Notes: generated by a model not told the origin, from the sequence alone. A DNA stretch of 64,000 bases from Luteibacter aegosomatis (GCF_023078455.1 NZ_CP095740.1:4492501-4556500), one strand, 5' to 3'. Counted from the stretch's first letter, positions 53,550 through 62,513 are shown. Program-made: numbers and translations.

Positions 53550-54641
53550 GTGATCGATCCCATGACGTGGCGGACATGGAAAACGCGAGGGCTGCTGCTG
53601 GCCTTCTGGACCGCGCTCGCCCTTTCCTACGCGGCGAGCGCGGTGATCTCGTCGCGCGCCGAGGGCCGCGCCACCCCGTGGGGCGGCGTGCTGGCCTGGA
53701 TGTTCTGCAACTTCTACCTATGGATGTTGCTGACGCCGCTGGTCGCCTGGCTCGGGCGACTGGGTGGCAAGGACGGATGGCGCCGCTTTCTCGCCGTGCA
53801 CCTTCCCGCCGGCGTACTGGTGGCCCTGTTCCACACGGTGGTGGCCCTGTCGGCCTATTGGTGGATCAGCGGTCCGTCGCCGTCGATGAAAGACCGGACG
53901 CTCGTCGATTTCCTGCGGACGAGTGCCGTCTACGAGACGCACCTGGCATGGATCACGTACTGGGTGTTCGTGGTGGCCTTGCGCGCCGTCGCGTCCCGGA
54001 ACCACCTGCGCGACGAGCGCCTGCGCAATTCCCACCTGGAAACGCAGCTCGTCCAGTCGCAGCTGCAGACGCTCCGCGTGCAGTTGCAGCCGCATTTCCT
54101 CTTCAACACCCTCAACGCGATCTCGGCCCTCGCGCTGGCCGATCCGATGCAGGCGCGGGCGATGATCTCGCGATTGAGCGACTTCCTCCGGCTCACCCTC
54201 GAGGAGCGACACGCCCAGCAGGTGCCGCTGTCGCGTGAGCTGGAATTCCTCGAATGCTATCTCGGCATCCAGCAGGTGCGTTTCCGGGACAGGCTGGTGA
54301 CGCACATGGACATCGCCGCGGACACCCTGGGCGCGTTCGTGCCCAACATGATCCTCCAGCCCCTCGTCGAGAATGCCTTGCACCATGGTTTGCTGGACAA
54401 GCCCGAGCGAGGCACGCTCCAGGTCATGGCGCGTCGCGAAGGCGACGAGTTGCGCGTGGAGATCGTCGACGACGGCCTGGGCCTGCCGCCGGAAGGCACG
54501 ACGACCGGCATCGGCCTGGGCAGCACGCGCACGCGCCTGGACATGCTGTTCGGCGGGCGGGCCACGCTGGCCTTGTCGCGGCGCGACTCGGGAGGCACCC
54601 GGGTCGAGGTGCGCCTTCCCTATCGGGAGCAGCCCGCATGA
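53550..54641 (+). CDS. LytS-type sensor histidine kinase (second copy)
   Basis: A 363-residue kinase with four predicted membrane helices (about 14-32, 46-68, 82-104, 130-147), a short coiled coil (RLRNSHLETQLVQSQLQTL), and the His_kinase core with His182 in VQLQPHFLFNTLNAISAL, NMILQPLVENALHHGL and GIGLGSTRTRLDML. GTG 53550 is chosen because the GGGAGG site at 53536-53541 is 8 nt before it; an in-frame GTG at 53541 would overlap that site. It shares an ATGA overlap with the next gene. Confidence 0.91.
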   Translation: MIDPMTWRTWKTRGLLLAFWTALALSYAASAVISSRAEGRATPWGGVLAWMFCNFYLWMLLTPLVAWLGRLGGKDGWRRFLAVHLPAGVLVALFHTVVALSAYWWISGPSPSMKDRTLVDFLRTSAVYETHLAWITYWVFVVALRAVASRNHLRDERLRNSHLETQLVQSQLQTLRVQLQPHFLFNTLNAISALALADPMQARAMISRLSDFLRLTLEERHAQQVPLSRELEFLECYLGIQQVRFRDRLVTHMDIAADTLGAFVPNMILQPLVENALHHGLLDKPERGTLQVMARREGDELRVEIVDDGLGLPPEGTTTGIGLGSTRTRLDMLFGGRATLALSRRDSGGTRVEVRLPYREQPA

Positions 54642-55369
54642 GCATCCGCGCGCTGCTCGTCGACGACGAGATGCTGGCCCGGCTGGCGATCCGGCAGGCC
54701 CTGGCCTCACACCCCGACGTCGAGGTCGTCGGCGAATGCGCCAACGCGACCGAGGCGAGGCAAGCCATGGCCGCGCTCGAACCGGACCTGCTGTTCCTGG
54801 ATATCCGCATGCCCGGCGTGGATGGTTTCTACTTGCTGGATGGCATGGCGAACGCGCGTCCGCCGATGGTGGTTTTCGCGACCGCCGACGCGCGGCATGC
54901 GTTGCAGGCCTTCGACGTCAATGCGATCGACTATCTCCTGAAGCCCATCGACCAGGGCCGCTTCGACCAGGCCATGGCGCGGGTAAGGCGGCACCGGCAA
55001 GGTCTCGGCATGGCCGTGCCTGTCGCCCCGCCCTCCTACCTGCGTCGCATCAGCGTGACGTGCGGCGAACGCGTGCGCGTGATCGCCACGGAGGACATCG
55101 ACTGGATCCGCGCCGACGGCAATTACGTGCACATCCACGCGGCCGGCGCGTCGCACCTGCATCGCGAGCCGCTGAGCGGTCTGCTCGCCGCGCTGGATCC
55201 CGCCCGGTTCCTGCGCATCCATCGCGGCATCGTCGTCAACATGGAGCGCATCGCCGAGATACATCCGCTCTTCCGGGGTAGCGCCAAGGTCGTCCTGCGC
55301 GATGGCACCCACCTCAGCCTGAGCCGCCGGTTCCGTGCGAGCGCGCGCCATGCGCTCGGCATGAGCTGA
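54638..55369 (+). CDS. LytTR-family response regulator (second copy)
   Basis: A 243-residue regulator. The receiver has Asp55 in LLFLDIRMPG and Lys in YLLKPID. The C-terminal LytTR domain (about 135-240) includes IDWIRADGNYVHIHAAGASHLHREPL and RIHRGIVVNMERI. It starts in an ATGA overlap with its kinase. It is a paralogue of the regulator at 49580; the two pairs flank the acyltransferase and BBE genes. Confidence 0.93.
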   Translation: MSIRALLVDDEMLARLAIRQALASHPDVEVVGECANATEARQAMAALEPDLLFLDIRMPGVDGFYLLDGMANARPPMVVFATADARHALQAFDVNAIDYLLKPIDQGRFDQAMARVRRHRQGLGMAVPVAPPSYLRRISVTCGERVRVIATEDIDWIRADGNYVHIHAAGASHLHREPLSGLLAALDPARFLRIHRGIVVNMERIAEIHPLFRGSAKVVLRDGTHLSLSRRFRASARHALGMS

Positions 55370-55488
55370 CCGCTCGCACCACGCCGCGCCCCGCTCGTCC
55401 CACGGGCGATGCCGCCGATCACATTTCCCATGCGTGGCCGCGGGGTCGTGCCGCATCGTCCGTACGGCAAACCACACGGACACACGCC

Positions 55489-56466
55489 ATGCGCACACAC
55501 CTTCGATCGTCGGCCATCGCCATCGCCCTGGGATTCATCGCCATGACCGCGACGGCCGGGGAGATCGTCGGGCCCGGCATCATTTCCACGGGCCTGCAGG
55601 AAACTTCCGTCGCCGTTACCGCCGACGGCAAGACGCTCTATTTCATGCGCTCGGACGTCGCCGAGAAGGACGACACCATCCTGGTGTCGCGTCGCAACGG
55701 CACGGCGTGGTCCACGCCGGAAGTCGCTTCCTTCTCCGGACAATGGCACGACTCCGAGCCCACGCTCTCACCGGACGGCAAACGGCTCTATTTCGTGTCG
55801 AACCGTCCGACGACGCCCGGCGGCGAACCGTTGACGGCGGACTTCGCGGGACATCGATTCCCGGGCACGAACCTCTGGTACGTCGAACGCCAGGCAAACG
55901 GCGCGTGGAGCGAGCCGGTCCACGTCGACGGGGCGATGAACGACGGATCGCAGATCTACAACCCGTCGATCGCGGCGAACGGCAACCTCTATTTCTCGTC
56001 GCACCGACCGGATTCGGGTGCGTTCTATCAGATCTACGTCGCCCGTCGCACGCCCACCGGCTACGCCGCTCCCGAACGCATCGACCTGGGCGACGCGAAG
56101 AAGAACCGCATGGACCCGGCTATCGATCCCGAGGAGCGTTTCCTCGTCTACGCGGGCGACGAGGGCGATTCGCTGGGCCGTGCCGACCTCTACATCAGCT
56201 TTCGCGAGAGCGACGGCCGCTGGGGCAAGCCCGTGCATCTCCCCGGCGACGTCAACAGCGACTCGCTGGAGAACGCGCCTTCGCTCGGCCGGACTTTCGG
56301 TGAGCTTTACCTTTCCAGCAACCGTTCCGACGCGCCGCGGTACCCGAAGGTTCGCGACGACTTCGCGTCGCTTCAGCGCCGGCTGACCTCACCGTCGAAC
56401 GGCTCGCGCGACCTGTGGCGGTTCGACATCTCGCAGACGCTGAAGTCTCACGGCATCGATCATTGA
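55489..56466 (+). CDS. Exported beta-propeller (PD40/WD40-like) protein
   Basis: A 325-residue protein with a signal peptide (SSAIAIALGFIAMTATA) and repeated PD40-type blades: VAVTADGKTLYFMRSD, PTLSPDGKRLYFVSNRP, PSIAANGNLYFSSHRPD, PAIDPEERFLVYAGD and PSLGRTFGELYLSSNR. These form a TolB-like propeller in the periplasm. No enzyme motif is evident; propellers of this type usually serve as binding scaffolds. Downstream of the second LytTR gene with a 119-nt gap, possibly under its control. Confidence 0.87.
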   Translation: MRTHLRSSAIAIALGFIAMTATAGEIVGPGIISTGLQETSVAVTADGKTLYFMRSDVAEKDDTILVSRRNGTAWSTPEVASFSGQWHDSEPTLSPDGKRLYFVSNRPTTPGGEPLTADFAGHRFPGTNLWYVERQANGAWSEPVHVDGAMNDGSQIYNPSIAANGNLYFSSHRPDSGAFYQIYVARRTPTGYAAPERIDLGDAKKNRMDPAIDPEERFLVYAGDEGDSLGRADLYISFRESDGRWGKPVHLPGDVNSDSLENAPSLGRTFGELYLSSNRSDAPRYPKVRDDFASLQRRLTSPSNGSRDLWRFDISQTLKSHGIDH

Positions 56467-56475
56467 CCGGAACGC

Positions 56476-56943
56476 CTACAGGCCGAAGTCGCTCAGTCCC
56501 GGATGGTCGTCGGGACGACGGCCCAGCGGCCAGAAGAACTTGCGCTCGCTTTCGGGGATCGGCTGGTCGTTGATGCTCGCGTGGCGGTTGACCATCAGGC
56601 CCTGTTCGTCGAATTCCCAGTTCTCATTGCCGTGGCTGCGGAACCAGTTGCCTGCATCGTCGTGCCATTCGTAGGCGAACCGTACCGCGATGCGGTTGCC
56701 GGTGAAGGCCCACAACTCCTTGATGAGCCGGTAATCGAGTTCCCTGTCCCACTTGCGGCGTAGCAGGGCCTTCAGCGCCTCGCGGCCGTCGACGAACTCG
56801 GCACGGTTTCGCCAGTGGGTATCGGGGGTGTACACGAGTTGCACGCGCTCGGGATCACGGGTGTTCCAGGCGTCTTCGGCCAGACGCACCTTTTCGATGG
56901 CGGAGTCGAGGGTAAACGGCGGGACGGGCGGGCGGATGTCCAT
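56476..56943 (-). CDS. DUF1348 / NTF2-like protein
   Basis: A 155-residue protein matching the DUF1348 family of the NTF2 (SnoaL-like) fold. It has the [30 protein letters not shown] opening, [29 protein letters not shown] and [23 protein letters not shown]. Members are small pocket proteins of unknown reaction, often next to TetR regulators. It is divergent from the TetR gene, and its promoter overlaps two clear operator dyads. Confidence 0.9.
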   Translation of the reverse strand: MDIRPPVPPFTLDSAIEKVRLAEDAWNTRDPERVQLVYTPDTHWRNRAEFVDGREALKALLRRKWDRELDYRLIKELWAFTGNRIAVRFAYEWHDDAGNWFRSHGNENWEFDEQGLMVNRHASINDQPIPESERKFFWPLGRRPDDHPGLSDFGL

Positions 56944-56962
56944 GGGAATCTCCAGATAAGGG

Positions 56963-57016
56963 GTAGACAGGTCTGTCTACAAGCTTAGGCTAGAGCAAAC
57001 AGACAGACCTGTCTAC
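56963..57016. promoter_or_regulatory. Paired TetR operators between DUF1348 and tetR
   Basis: Site 1 is GTAGACAGGTCTGTCTAC (56963-56980; 8-bp arms, 2-nt centre). Site 2 at 56999-57016 is the inverted copy with CTGTCTAC and AGACAG arms. Centres are 36 nt apart. Both lie in the 97-nt gap between the divergent starts. Confidence 0.8.
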
Positions 57017-57040
57017 CCTTTTCTGCTATCCTTCGATCCC

Positions 57041-57610
57041 ATGAACGACATGGCCCCCAAGCCCGCGCCGACATCCGCCGCGCGGGATCGCATCCTCAGG
57101 ACCGCCCACGACCTCTTCTACGCCGAGGGGGTCCGGGCCACCGGCATCGACCGGGTCATCGCCGACGCCGGGGTCACCAAGGCCACGTTCTATCGCCACT
57201 TTCCCAGCAAGAACGACTTGGTCGAGGCGTTCCTGCACTTCCGCCACGAACGCTGGATGACGTGGTTCGACGACGCGTTGGCACGCCATGCGAGCGAGGG
57301 GCCGATGGCCGTCGTACACGCGCTGCGCGAGTGGTTCACGCAGTCCACGTTCCGCGGCTGCGCCTTCATCAATACGGTGGTGGAGCTCGGGGGAAGCGTC
57401 CCCGCCTTCGAAGACATCTCGCGCGGCCATAAACGGGACATGACCGATTCGATTCGTCGATCGCTCCCGGCCGACGCCTCGTCGGAAGCGAACGCCTCGG
57501 CAATCGCCCTGGCCGTCGATGGCGCCATCATCCGTGCGCAATACACGCACGATCCGGAGGCGGCGCTGCTGCCGCTGTCCCGGCTCATACAGGCGCTGGT
57601 GTCGCGGTGA
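57041..57610 (+). CDS. TetR-family transcriptional repressor
   Basis: A 189-residue regulator. The N-terminal HTH (RDRILRTAHDLFYAEGVRATGIDRVIADAGVTKATFYRHFPSKND-type, residues 15-60) is canonical, and the ligand domain has a single Cys near residue 106 (FRGCAFINTVVELG). This FRGCAFIN motif recurs in TetR regulators next to NTF2-like or quinone/aldehyde detoxification genes. It almost certainly represses itself and the divergent DUF1348 gene through the two dyads between them. Confidence 0.93.
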   Translation: MNDMAPKPAPTSAARDRILRTAHDLFYAEGVRATGIDRVIADAGVTKATFYRHFPSKNDLVEAFLHFRHERWMTWFDDALARHASEGPMAVVHALREWFTQSTFRGCAFINTVVELGGSVPAFEDISRGHKRDMTDSIRRSLPADASSEANASAIALAVDGAIIRAQYTHDPEAALLPLSRLIQALVSR

Positions 57611-57716
57611 TGTGAGACCGGAAAGGGGGCCACCGATTCATCCTGCCGCAAGGCATCGCTTGGCAGACTCGCGATGGCAGTGACCCCGGCCTCGTGCCAC
57701 GTACGGAGATCGAACC

Positions 57717-58007
57717 ATGCGCCATTCCGCCCTGTTTCTCGCCGCTTCCCTGGGCCTCGTCCTCGCCTCGAGCGCCTACGCTTCCGACCGGCCCGACCCG
57801 GCCAAGCTCGCCACCAAGTGCCAGGACAAGGCGGCAAAGCAATTCGACGTGAAGAGCGATTACATCCAGTTGCAGCCTCTCCAGGCGGCCGACTCGGGTT
57901 ATTCGATCGCGGGCGTCGCCGATGCCGGCATGGACGGCAAGAAGAACTTCACCTGCCAGTTCGACAAGAAGGGCAAGCTGGCCAACCTGGTGCCCGAGAC
58001 CAAGTAA
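57717..58007 (+). CDS. Small exported protein of unknown function
   Basis: A 96-residue protein with a signal peptide (SALFLAASLGLVLASSAYA). The mature part (about 75 residues) contains CQDKAAKQFDVKSDYIQLQPL and a second Cys in NFTCQFDKKGKL, so one disulfide is possible. It resembles small Lysobacterales exported proteins of unknown role. A terminator-like hairpin follows. Confidence 0.78.
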   Translation: MRHSALFLAASLGLVLASSAYASDRPDPAKLATKCQDKAAKQFDVKSDYIQLQPLQAADSGYSIAGVADAGMDGKKNFTCQFDKKGKLANLVPETK

Positions 58008-58018
58008 GTAGCCTTCGG

Positions 58019-58053
58019 CGAACACCGTGTACGACGCGTCACGGTGTTCGTTT
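58019..58053 (+). terminator. Probable terminator after the small exported protein gene
   Basis: A perfect 11-bp stem CGAACACCGTG / CACGGTGTTCG with a 10-nt loop, followed by a short TTT. The T-run is weak. Confidence 0.55.
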
Positions 58054-58123
58054 CGGCCGACAACGCAACCCGGCGCCGTGCGTTCTAGACTCACGTATAC
58101 CTTCCCCGAGGCGTAGAGTCGTC

Positions 58124-58528
58124 ATGATCCCGTATGCACGTATGCTGCTCGCGTTCGCCGTCGGCGCCTGTGCCGCCGCGCCCGCCTTGGCCCGCGGCGA
58201 CGACCCGGCCGCCCGTTTGGCGAAGATCACCGAAGGCCGCGTCGCCGGAAAGCCGCAGCGATGCATCGTCCTTTCGACGACCTACAGTTCGCAGATCATC
58301 GACAAGACCACGCTCGTCTTCCGCGTCGGCAACACCTACTACGTCAACCAGCCGAAGTCCGGCGCGAAGTCGCTGGACGACAACGACCTTCCCGTGATCC
58401 GCACCTTCGGGTCCCAATTGTGCGAACTCGACTCCGTCGACCTGATAGACCGTTTCGCGGGTGGTCTGCGTGGCTTCGTCATCCTCGGACCGTTCGTGCC
58501 CTATAAACCGGCACCCAAAACCCAGTGA
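58124..58528 (+). CDS. Exported protein of unknown function
   Basis: A 134-residue protein with a signal peptide (RMLLAFAVGACAAAPALA). The mature part has CIVLSTTYSSQIIDKTTLVFRVGNTYYVNQP-type strands and a second Cys in SQLCELDSVDLIDRF, suggesting a disulfide-bonded beta protein. No named family is recognised. The stop overlaps the GTG of the next gene (GTGA), so the two are coupled although one product is exported and the other is not. Confidence 0.78.
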   Translation: MIPYARMLLAFAVGACAAAPALARGDDPAARLAKITEGRVAGKPQRCIVLSTTYSSQIIDKTTLVFRVGNTYYVNQPKSGAKSLDDNDLPVIRTFGSQLCELDSVDLIDRFAGGLRGFVILGPFVPYKPAPKTQ

Positions 58529-59157
58529 GCGACACCGGCCCCGCGTTGACGGAGGCTCCGCTCCCCCGCTTCGCTTCGCGGGGCAAGGCCTTCGTCTACG
58601 TGCTGCCTTGTCGCGACCGCGACTTGCTGAAGGTGGGATTCGCCCGCGATCCGTTGCGCCGGTTCATGGACCTGCATCGCCGGTTCCACGCGTTCTTCGA
58701 CCTCGAGCGCGGCCTTCTCGTCGCCGTCGAAAAAGTCACGCAGGCCCGCGCCATCGAGCGGGCGCTGCTCACACGCTTCGCCGAGGCGCGCGCCGCCGCG
58801 CCGCTGGAAGTCCGCGACGTGGCCGCCGGCAAGACGGAGTGGTACCAGGGCATCGATCCATCGGCGTCGCACCATGCCGCGATGCTCGCCGAGGAAGGTG
58901 GCCATGAGGTGATCGCGCCGCTACGCGCGTGGCTGGCCGGACGACTCGGGGAACATACCGACCGCGTCTACGACTGGGCCACGCGGATGTACGAGGCGAT
59001 CGTCGAAGCGCAGGCCTACGGGGTGCCGGCCGAACGCGCCGAAGCGTCCTTGGCCCTGGCCATCGAACGCTACGAAAGCGTCGGCATCCGGGCCCGCGAA
59101 CTCGTTCCCGACGATGTCGTGCAGTGGTACGAACGGCATTACCGAAGCTTGGCCTGA
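58525..59157 (+). CDS. GIY-YIG-like (T5orf172/MUG113-type) protein
   Basis: A 210-residue cytoplasmic protein. The N-terminal 25-115 resembles a GIY-YIG nuclease core, with FVYVLPCRD as the first strand, LLKVGFARDPLRRFMDLH as the second strand and Arg helix, and a later Glu (EWYQG) that could be the metal ligand. The rest is helical with no known domain. The start is GTG 58525, overlapping the previous stop. Nuclease activity is inferred from weak motif similarity only. Confidence 0.65.
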   Translation: MSDTGPALTEAPLPRFASRGKAFVYVLPCRDRDLLKVGFARDPLRRFMDLHRRFHAFFDLERGLLVAVEKVTQARAIERALLTRFAEARAAAPLEVRDVAAGKTEWYQGIDPSASHHAAMLAEEGGHEVIAPLRAWLAGRLGEHTDRVYDWATRMYEAIVEAQAYGVPAERAEASLALAIERYESVGIRARELVPDDVVQWYERHYRSLA

Positions 59158-59178
59158 TCCGGTCCTTGCCATGTCCAA

Positions 59179-59197
59179 TTGAGAATCGTTATCATTT
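59179..59197. promoter_or_regulatory. Fur box upstream of the TonB-dependent receptor
   Basis: TTGAGAATCGTTATCATTT matches the 19-bp Fur consensus in most positions (GAGAAT-cg-TTATCATT). It lies about 85 nt before ATG 59283, in an AT-rich spot of a GC-rich region. Confidence 0.75.
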
Positions 59198-59282
59198 GGT
59201 AATTCAAGCCACCTGCGAGTAGCCGTCGCCATCGTGCAGGGCCGGCCCCCGATCCATTCTTCGTTACCAAGGGGTCACAACC

Positions 59283-61454
59283 ATGCGCCTTCGATGCCAC
59301 GCGCAGCCGCGCGTTCGCCTGCTTTGCCTCACCCTCATGGCCGCCTTGCCGCTGGCCGTGCATGCCGAATCGACGGACGGCGACGACACGGGCAGGAAAA
59401 ACAAGGCCACCACGCTCGACACCATCAGCGTGCACGGCCAGCAGACCTCGCCGTACACCGTCGACCAGAGCACCGGGGCCACACGCCTGCCACTTACCTT
59501 GCAGGACACGCCGCAATCGATCAGCGTGATCACCGCGCAACGCATGACCGACCAGGACCTCACGTCGGTACGCGGCGTGCTCGACAACACCACCGGCGTG
59601 TCGTCCACCGCGTACGACACCGAGCGCGTAGTGTTCTGGTCGCGCGGCTTCATGATCGAGAACATGGCCTACGACGGCGTGCCGGTAGCGTCGAACCTCA
59701 ACGCATCGTCGGCCGATGGCTCGCTGGATACCTCGATCTACGAGCGCATCGAGGTCGTTCGCGGCGCGACGGGATTGCTGAGCGGCGCGGGCAGCCCGTC
59801 GGCGATGATCAACTTCGTGCGCAAGCATGCCGATAGCCCCACGCCCCAGGCGGACGTCACGCTGAGTTACGGTTCGTGGGCGACGAAGCGCATCACCGCG
59901 GACGGTTCGACGCCGCTCAACGCCTCGGGCAGCGTGCGCGGCCGGTTCGTGGCAACGCACGAGGATGGCGACTCGTACCTCGATCGTTACCACAACCTGA
60001 AAAACGTCTTCTACGGCGTGGTGGATGCGGACCTGGGCGACAGCACGGTGCTGAGCGTGGGCTACGACTACCAGAAGACCCGGCCGACGGGCGTCACCTG
60101 GGGCTCGTTCCCCGCGTTCTACGACGACGGCTCGCTGATCCGCTGGAAACGCGGCTTCAGCAGCGCCGCCGATTGGACGCACTGGAACAACACCACGCGG
60201 ACCGGTTTCGCCCAGGTCAGGCACGAGTTCGCCAACGGCTGGCAACTTCACGCCGAAGCCAGCCATCGCAAGACGGAGGCCGACTCGACCTTGTTCTACG
60301 TGTTCGGATTTCCCAACCGGGATACCGGCGAAGGCGTGACGCCCTATGCGTACAAGAGCCGCCAGCGCGGCCGCCAGAACATGGTGGACGTGTACGCGAG
60401 CGGGCCCTTCCAGGCCTTCGGTCGGGAGCAGGAACTGGTCGTCGGATTCAACGGATCGGATTACTCGAACGATTACTTCGACCACCCGCACGGTGACCTT
60501 CCCGATCCGGGAAATTTCCTGAGCTGGACGGGCAACTATCCCTATCCCGATTTCGCGTCGCAGTCCGAATTCGTGTCCGACACGCGTATCCGCCAGCAGG
60601 GTCTCTACGCCGCCGCGCGCCTGTCGCTGGCCGATCCGCTGAAGCTGATCCTCGGTGCGCGCCGCAGCCGCTGGAAGAACGACACCGACGATGCCACCGC
60701 CGGCATCTACCGCACCTCGCAGTCGAAGACCCTGCCATACGCGGGCGTCATCTACGATCTCACGCCGACCTACTCGGCCTTCGCCAGCTACACGAAGATC
60801 TTCGATCCGCAGACCAACCGCTTCGCCGATGGCAGTTACCTGGACCCCATGATCGGCAGCAGCCGTGAGGTGGGCATCAAGGGGCGCCATTTCGACGGCG
60901 CGTTGAACACGTCACTGACGCTTTTCGATACGCGACTGAGCAACGTGGCCGAGGCGGTACCTGGCGTGTTCCTGCCCGACGGCATCACCCAGGCCTATAC
61001 CGCGTTCAACGGCACGCGCTCGCGCGGCTACGAACTGGAGGTCTCGGGCAAGCTCACCGATCGCTGGAACGGCACCCTCGGCTGGTCGCATTTCAACGTC
61101 AAGGCACCGAACGAAGGCGCCATCCATACCGCCCTGCCACGCGTGCTGGTGCGTGCTTTCACCACCTACCAGCTGCCCGGGAGCTGGAACGGCCTCACCG
61201 TCGGCGGCGGATTCAATTGGCAGAACGCGAGCAAGGCGCCGGTGGATGGGCCTGCCGGCACGCAGTACGTACGGCAGTCGTCGGTGCTGCTCCTTGGTGC
61301 CATGGCGCGGTATGCGTTCGACGACCACGCATCGTTGCAGGTCAATGCCGACAACCTGCTCAATCGGAAGTACTACGTGCTGGACGATTTCAGCAATCTG
61401 TACAACGCGCCGCCGGCGAGTTTTACGGTGAGCTTTACTTATAAGTTCTTCTGA
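59283..61454 (+). CDS. TonB-dependent siderophore receptor
   Basis: A 723-residue outer-membrane receptor. It has a signal peptide (VRLLCLTLMAALPLAVHA), plug domain with DTPQSISVITAQRMTDQ and LDNTTGVS, then a 22-strand-type barrel. It ends with a Phe after alternating aromatic residues (FTVSFTYKFF), as needed for assembly. The TonB box is less clear (TLDTISVHG near residue 42). It imports an iron-siderophore complex, and Fur control is indicated by the upstream box. No siderophore biosynthesis or periplasmic-binding gene is adjacent. Confidence 0.93.
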   Translation: MRLRCHAQPRVRLLCLTLMAALPLAVHAESTDGDDTGRKNKATTLDTISVHGQQTSPYTVDQSTGATRLPLTLQDTPQSISVITAQRMTDQDLTSVRGVLDNTTGVSSTAYDTERVVFWSRGFMIENMAYDGVPVASNLNASSADGSLDTSIYERIEVVRGATGLLSGAGSPSAMINFVRKHADSPTPQADVTLSYGSWATKRITADGSTPLNASGSVRGRFVATHEDGDSYLDRYHNLKNVFYGVVDADLGDSTVLSVGYDYQKTRPTGVTWGSFPAFYDDGSLIRWKRGFSSAADWTHWNNTTRTGFAQVRHEFANGWQLHAEASHRKTEADSTLFYVFGFPNRDTGEGVTPYAYKSRQRGRQNMVDVYASGPFQAFGREQELVVGFNGSDYSNDYFDHPHGDLPDPGNFLSWTGNYPYPDFASQSEFVSDTRIRQQGLYAAARLSLADPLKLILGARRSRWKNDTDDATAGIYRTSQSKTLPYAGVIYDLTPTYSAFASYTKIFDPQTNRFADGSYLDPMIGSSREVGIKGRHFDGALNTSLTLFDTRLSNVAEAVPGVFLPDGITQAYTAFNGTRSRGYELEVSGKLTDRWNGTLGWSHFNVKAPNEGAIHTALPRVLVRAFTTYQLPGSWNGLTVGGGFNWQNASKAPVDGPAGTQYVRQSSVLLLGAMARYAFDDHASLQVNADNLLNRKYYVLDDFSNLYNAPPASFTVSFTYKFF

Positions 61455-61500
61455 CGGGTTGCCGTGGCGTAGGTGGCGCGCTCGCCTGCTCGGGCGTAAG

Positions 61501-61534
61501 GCGCTGGGTTCCTGCTTGCGCAGGAACCCAGTGC
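61501..61534. repeat. Perfect hairpin downstream of the receptor gene
   Basis: CTGGGTTCCTGC / GCAGGAACCCAG, a 12-bp perfect stem with TTGC loop, extendable by three more pairs with one G-T. No T-run, so it is probably a REP-like element or an mRNA 3'-end stabiliser between convergent genes. Confidence 0.6.
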
Positions 61535-61561
61535 CGAGCGCACGGCCATGCGATAACGCCG

Positions 61562-62476
61562 CTACGCCACCAGCGCCGCCGCCACGTAATCCATGAACGC
61601 CCTCACCTTCGCCGACTGGTGGCGTTCCTGCGGACATACCAGATGCACGGGTGAGGGAAGCGACCAGTCCGGCAACAGCTTCACGACCTCCCCGCTGGCG
61701 ATCTCCGGCTCGAACAACCAGGTAGGCGTGTAGCACACGCCCATGCCCGCCAGCACGGCGGCACGCACGACCTCGCTGCTGTCCGTTTGCAGGTCTCCCG
61801 CCACGGGCACCCGCTTCTCGGTGCCCACCGGTTCGCTGGCCCCGGGCCCCGCGACGAAGCGCCAGGCGCTACGCATGCCGGTACCGGTGTAGACGATGCA
61901 GTTGTGATCCACCAGGTCGTCGGGATGCGTCGGCGGCTTGATGCCCTTCGGCAGGGAACGCAGGTAGTCGCGGTGCGCCAGCAGTTCGCGACGGTATTGG
62001 CCCACGCGGCGCGCGACGAGGCTGCTGTCCGGCAACTCGCCGATGCGGGCGGCCACGTCGATGCCACGCTCGACCAGGTCGATAAAGCCATCGCTGAGCT
62101 TCATGTCGATCTTCACGCCGGGGTGTTGCGCCATGAAGCCTCGCACCACCGGCATCAGTTTCAGACGGCCATAACCCACCGATGCGGCCACGCGCAGCCA
62201 TCCCTTGAGTTGCTGCCGCCCGTCGACGAGCGACGCTTCCGCCTCGGCGATCTCCGCGACGAGGCGACGCGCCTGTTCGAAGTAACGCTCGCCTTCCTCG
62301 GTCAGGGCCAGCGAGCGCGTGGTGCGGGCGAGCAGCTTCGCGCCCAGTTCGCGCTCCAGCGCCGCCACCTGCTTGCTGATCGCGCTTTGCGTGCTGCGCG
62401 CATCCCTTGCGACGGCGGAAAAGCTGCCCGCCTCCACCACCCTCACGAACACCTGCATGGCTTGAAGCTTATCCAC
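61562..62476 (-). CDS. LysR-family transcriptional regulator
   Basis: A 304-residue LTTR of the CrgA/AaeR-like type (HTH at 1-60, MQVFVRVVEAGSFSAVARDARSTQSAISKQVAAL; substrate domain with DVAARIGELPDSSLVARRVG). GTG 62476 is chosen because GAGGGC sits 7 nt upstream. An ATG at 62494 would place its start within the operator dyad. It is divergent from the SDR gene and is its likely regulator. Confidence 0.9.
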   Translation of the reverse strand: MDKLQAMQVFVRVVEAGSFSAVARDARSTQSAISKQVAALERELGAKLLARTTRSLALTEEGERYFEQARRLVAEIAEAEASLVDGRQQLKGWLRVAASVGYGRLKLMPVVRGFMAQHPGVKIDMKLSDGFIDLVERGIDVAARIGELPDSSLVARRVGQYRRELLAHRDYLRSLPKGIKPPTHPDDLVDHNCIVYTGTGMRSAWRFVAGPGASEPVGTEKRVPVAGDLQTDSSEVVRAAVLAGMGVCYTPTWLFEPEIASGEVVKLLPDWSLPSPVHLVCPQERHQSAKVRAFMDYVAAALVA

Positions 62477-62490
62477 GGACGCGCCCTCAT

Positions 62491-62513
62491 TCATTCTGAA
62501 CTGGACTGAATGA
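62491..62513. promoter_or_regulatory. LysR-type operator between LysR and SDR genes
   Basis: TCATTC-N11-GAATGA, perfect 6-bp arms. It lies 15 nt upstream of the LysR GTG and about 87 nt from the SDR ATG. Position and size fit a LysR T-N11-A site. Confidence 0.6.

Noticed and set aside
61501..61534. Rho-independent terminator after the TonB-dependent receptor
   Set aside because: The 12-bp hairpin is perfect but no T-run follows on either strand; listed as a repeat/hairpin.
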